A stretch of DNA of 6,721 nucleotides from positions 1 through 6,721 of the forward strand of contig QGVC01000199.1 in the NCBI GenBank assembly GCA_003242645.1. Direction: 5' to 3'. The notes under the pieces were generated by a model, which had not been told where the DNA came from, made no database searches, and was given only the letters and a program-made list of their open reading frames with translations. Shown here in pieces: positions 6,357-6,721 of the stretch; position 1 is the stretch's first letter; each line of letters begins with the position of its first letter. Position numbers and translations under genes: made by a program. Source of the DNA: Pseudomonadota bacterium. GTDB taxonomy: Bacteria; Pseudomonadota; Alphaproteobacteria; Rhizobiales; Hyphomicrobiaceae.

Positions 6357-6721
6357 GAGGAAGCGCCAGCAGGTCCTCGTGACCAATGATGGTCACCGCC
6401 GGCTCGGCAGCATCTCGGTGAGCCAGCCACTCGTCGATTGTGGCAGGCGGAACGAGGCCGGTCTCGCGTACGGCCGCCGCCCATCCGCGCTCCAGCTCTC
6501 GTCGCAACTCGCGTTGGCGGTCGTCGAGAACCCAGGGACTTTTGCCTCTGAGGACGGAATAGCCGTGTCTCTCGAATGCTGCGGCGAGCGCATCGGAGGC
6601 AGTGGGGCCAGCTGCGGGGCCGAAGCCTTTATCTCTCCGCTGATGCCGATTGAATGCCTCGCGCATGGCCCCATCGGCCGAATGCTCCGGCAGAAAGGCG
6701 GCGATGCCGTCGTACGTGAGA
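6346..6721 (-). CDS. Class I SAM-dependent methyltransferase, C-terminal part only (5' end outside the window)
   Basis: The frame is open from the right edge to a TAG at 6348-6346, giving 124 visible residues; an internal ATG at 6666 is not the start, since the codons before it (TYDGIAAFLPEHSADGA) continue the family pattern. The stretch FNRHQRRDKGFGPAAGP, then a GYSVLRGKSPWVL block, a helix containing ELERGWAAAVRE and a final GHEDLLALPP are typical of the C-terminal half of an alphaproteobacterial class I methyltransferase family whose substrate is unknown. The SAM-binding motifs would be in the missing N-terminal half, so the assignment rests on the C-terminal pattern alone. It converges with cytochrome b561, the two coding regions sharing 11 bp (6346-6356), and no terminator hairpin separates them. 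Confidence 0.72.
   Translation of the reverse strand, partial: LTYDGIAAFLPEHSADGAMREAFNRHQRRDKGFGPAAGPTASDALAAAFERHGYSVLRGKSPWVLDDRQRELRRELERGWAAAVRETGLVPPATIDEWLAHRDAAEPAVTIIGHEDLLALPPTA

Overview
The window carries seven recognisable protein genes, all with close family matches in Alphaproteobacteria, most likely the order Hyphomicrobiales (Rhizobiales). Three things point there: a hisD–UPF0262–low-molecular-weight phosphatase run typical of that order, an NdvA/ChvA-type cyclic beta-1,2-glucan exporter, and GC-rich codon use with mostly G or C in third positions. The species cannot be named from the sequence. I see no tRNA or rRNA, CRISPR array, intact insertion sequence, phage gene or defence gene.

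Nt 1-2186 (+ strand) is one tightly packed transcription unit. It holds histidinol dehydrogenase (hisD, cut off at the left edge), a UPF0262 protein 11 nt downstream, and a low-molecular-weight protein tyrosine phosphatase/arsenate-reductase-like enzyme whose ATG lies 1 nt after the UPF0262 stop. Nt 2187-2278 is a short convergent gap with a small hairpin (2255-2270). Nt 2279-4054 (- strand) is a complete 591-residue ABC half-transporter of the NdvA/ChvA family.

Nt 4055-5064 is about 1 kb with no recognisable gene. It contains only unconvincing open frames, weaker third-position GC and small inverted repeats. It separates two divergent units, so it should hold the promoters of ndvA (leftward) and of the ribD-like gene (rightward), but no consensus promoter stands out.

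Nt 5065-6356 (+ strand) is a two-gene unit: a stand-alone RibD C-terminal-type reductase and a cytochrome b561, joined by a 4-nt ATGA overlap. A class I SAM-dependent methyltransferase C-terminus then runs in from the right edge on the - strand (6346-6721), and its 3' end overlaps the cytochrome b561 gene by 11 nt.

Most of the window is ordinary core or near-core alphaproteobacterial sequence. I found no convincing new system. The points most worth a second look are the coupled RibD-like reductase/cytochrome b561 pair, the 1-kb gene-free stretch, and a possible short leader ORF with a strong ribosome binding site just before the ribD-like gene.
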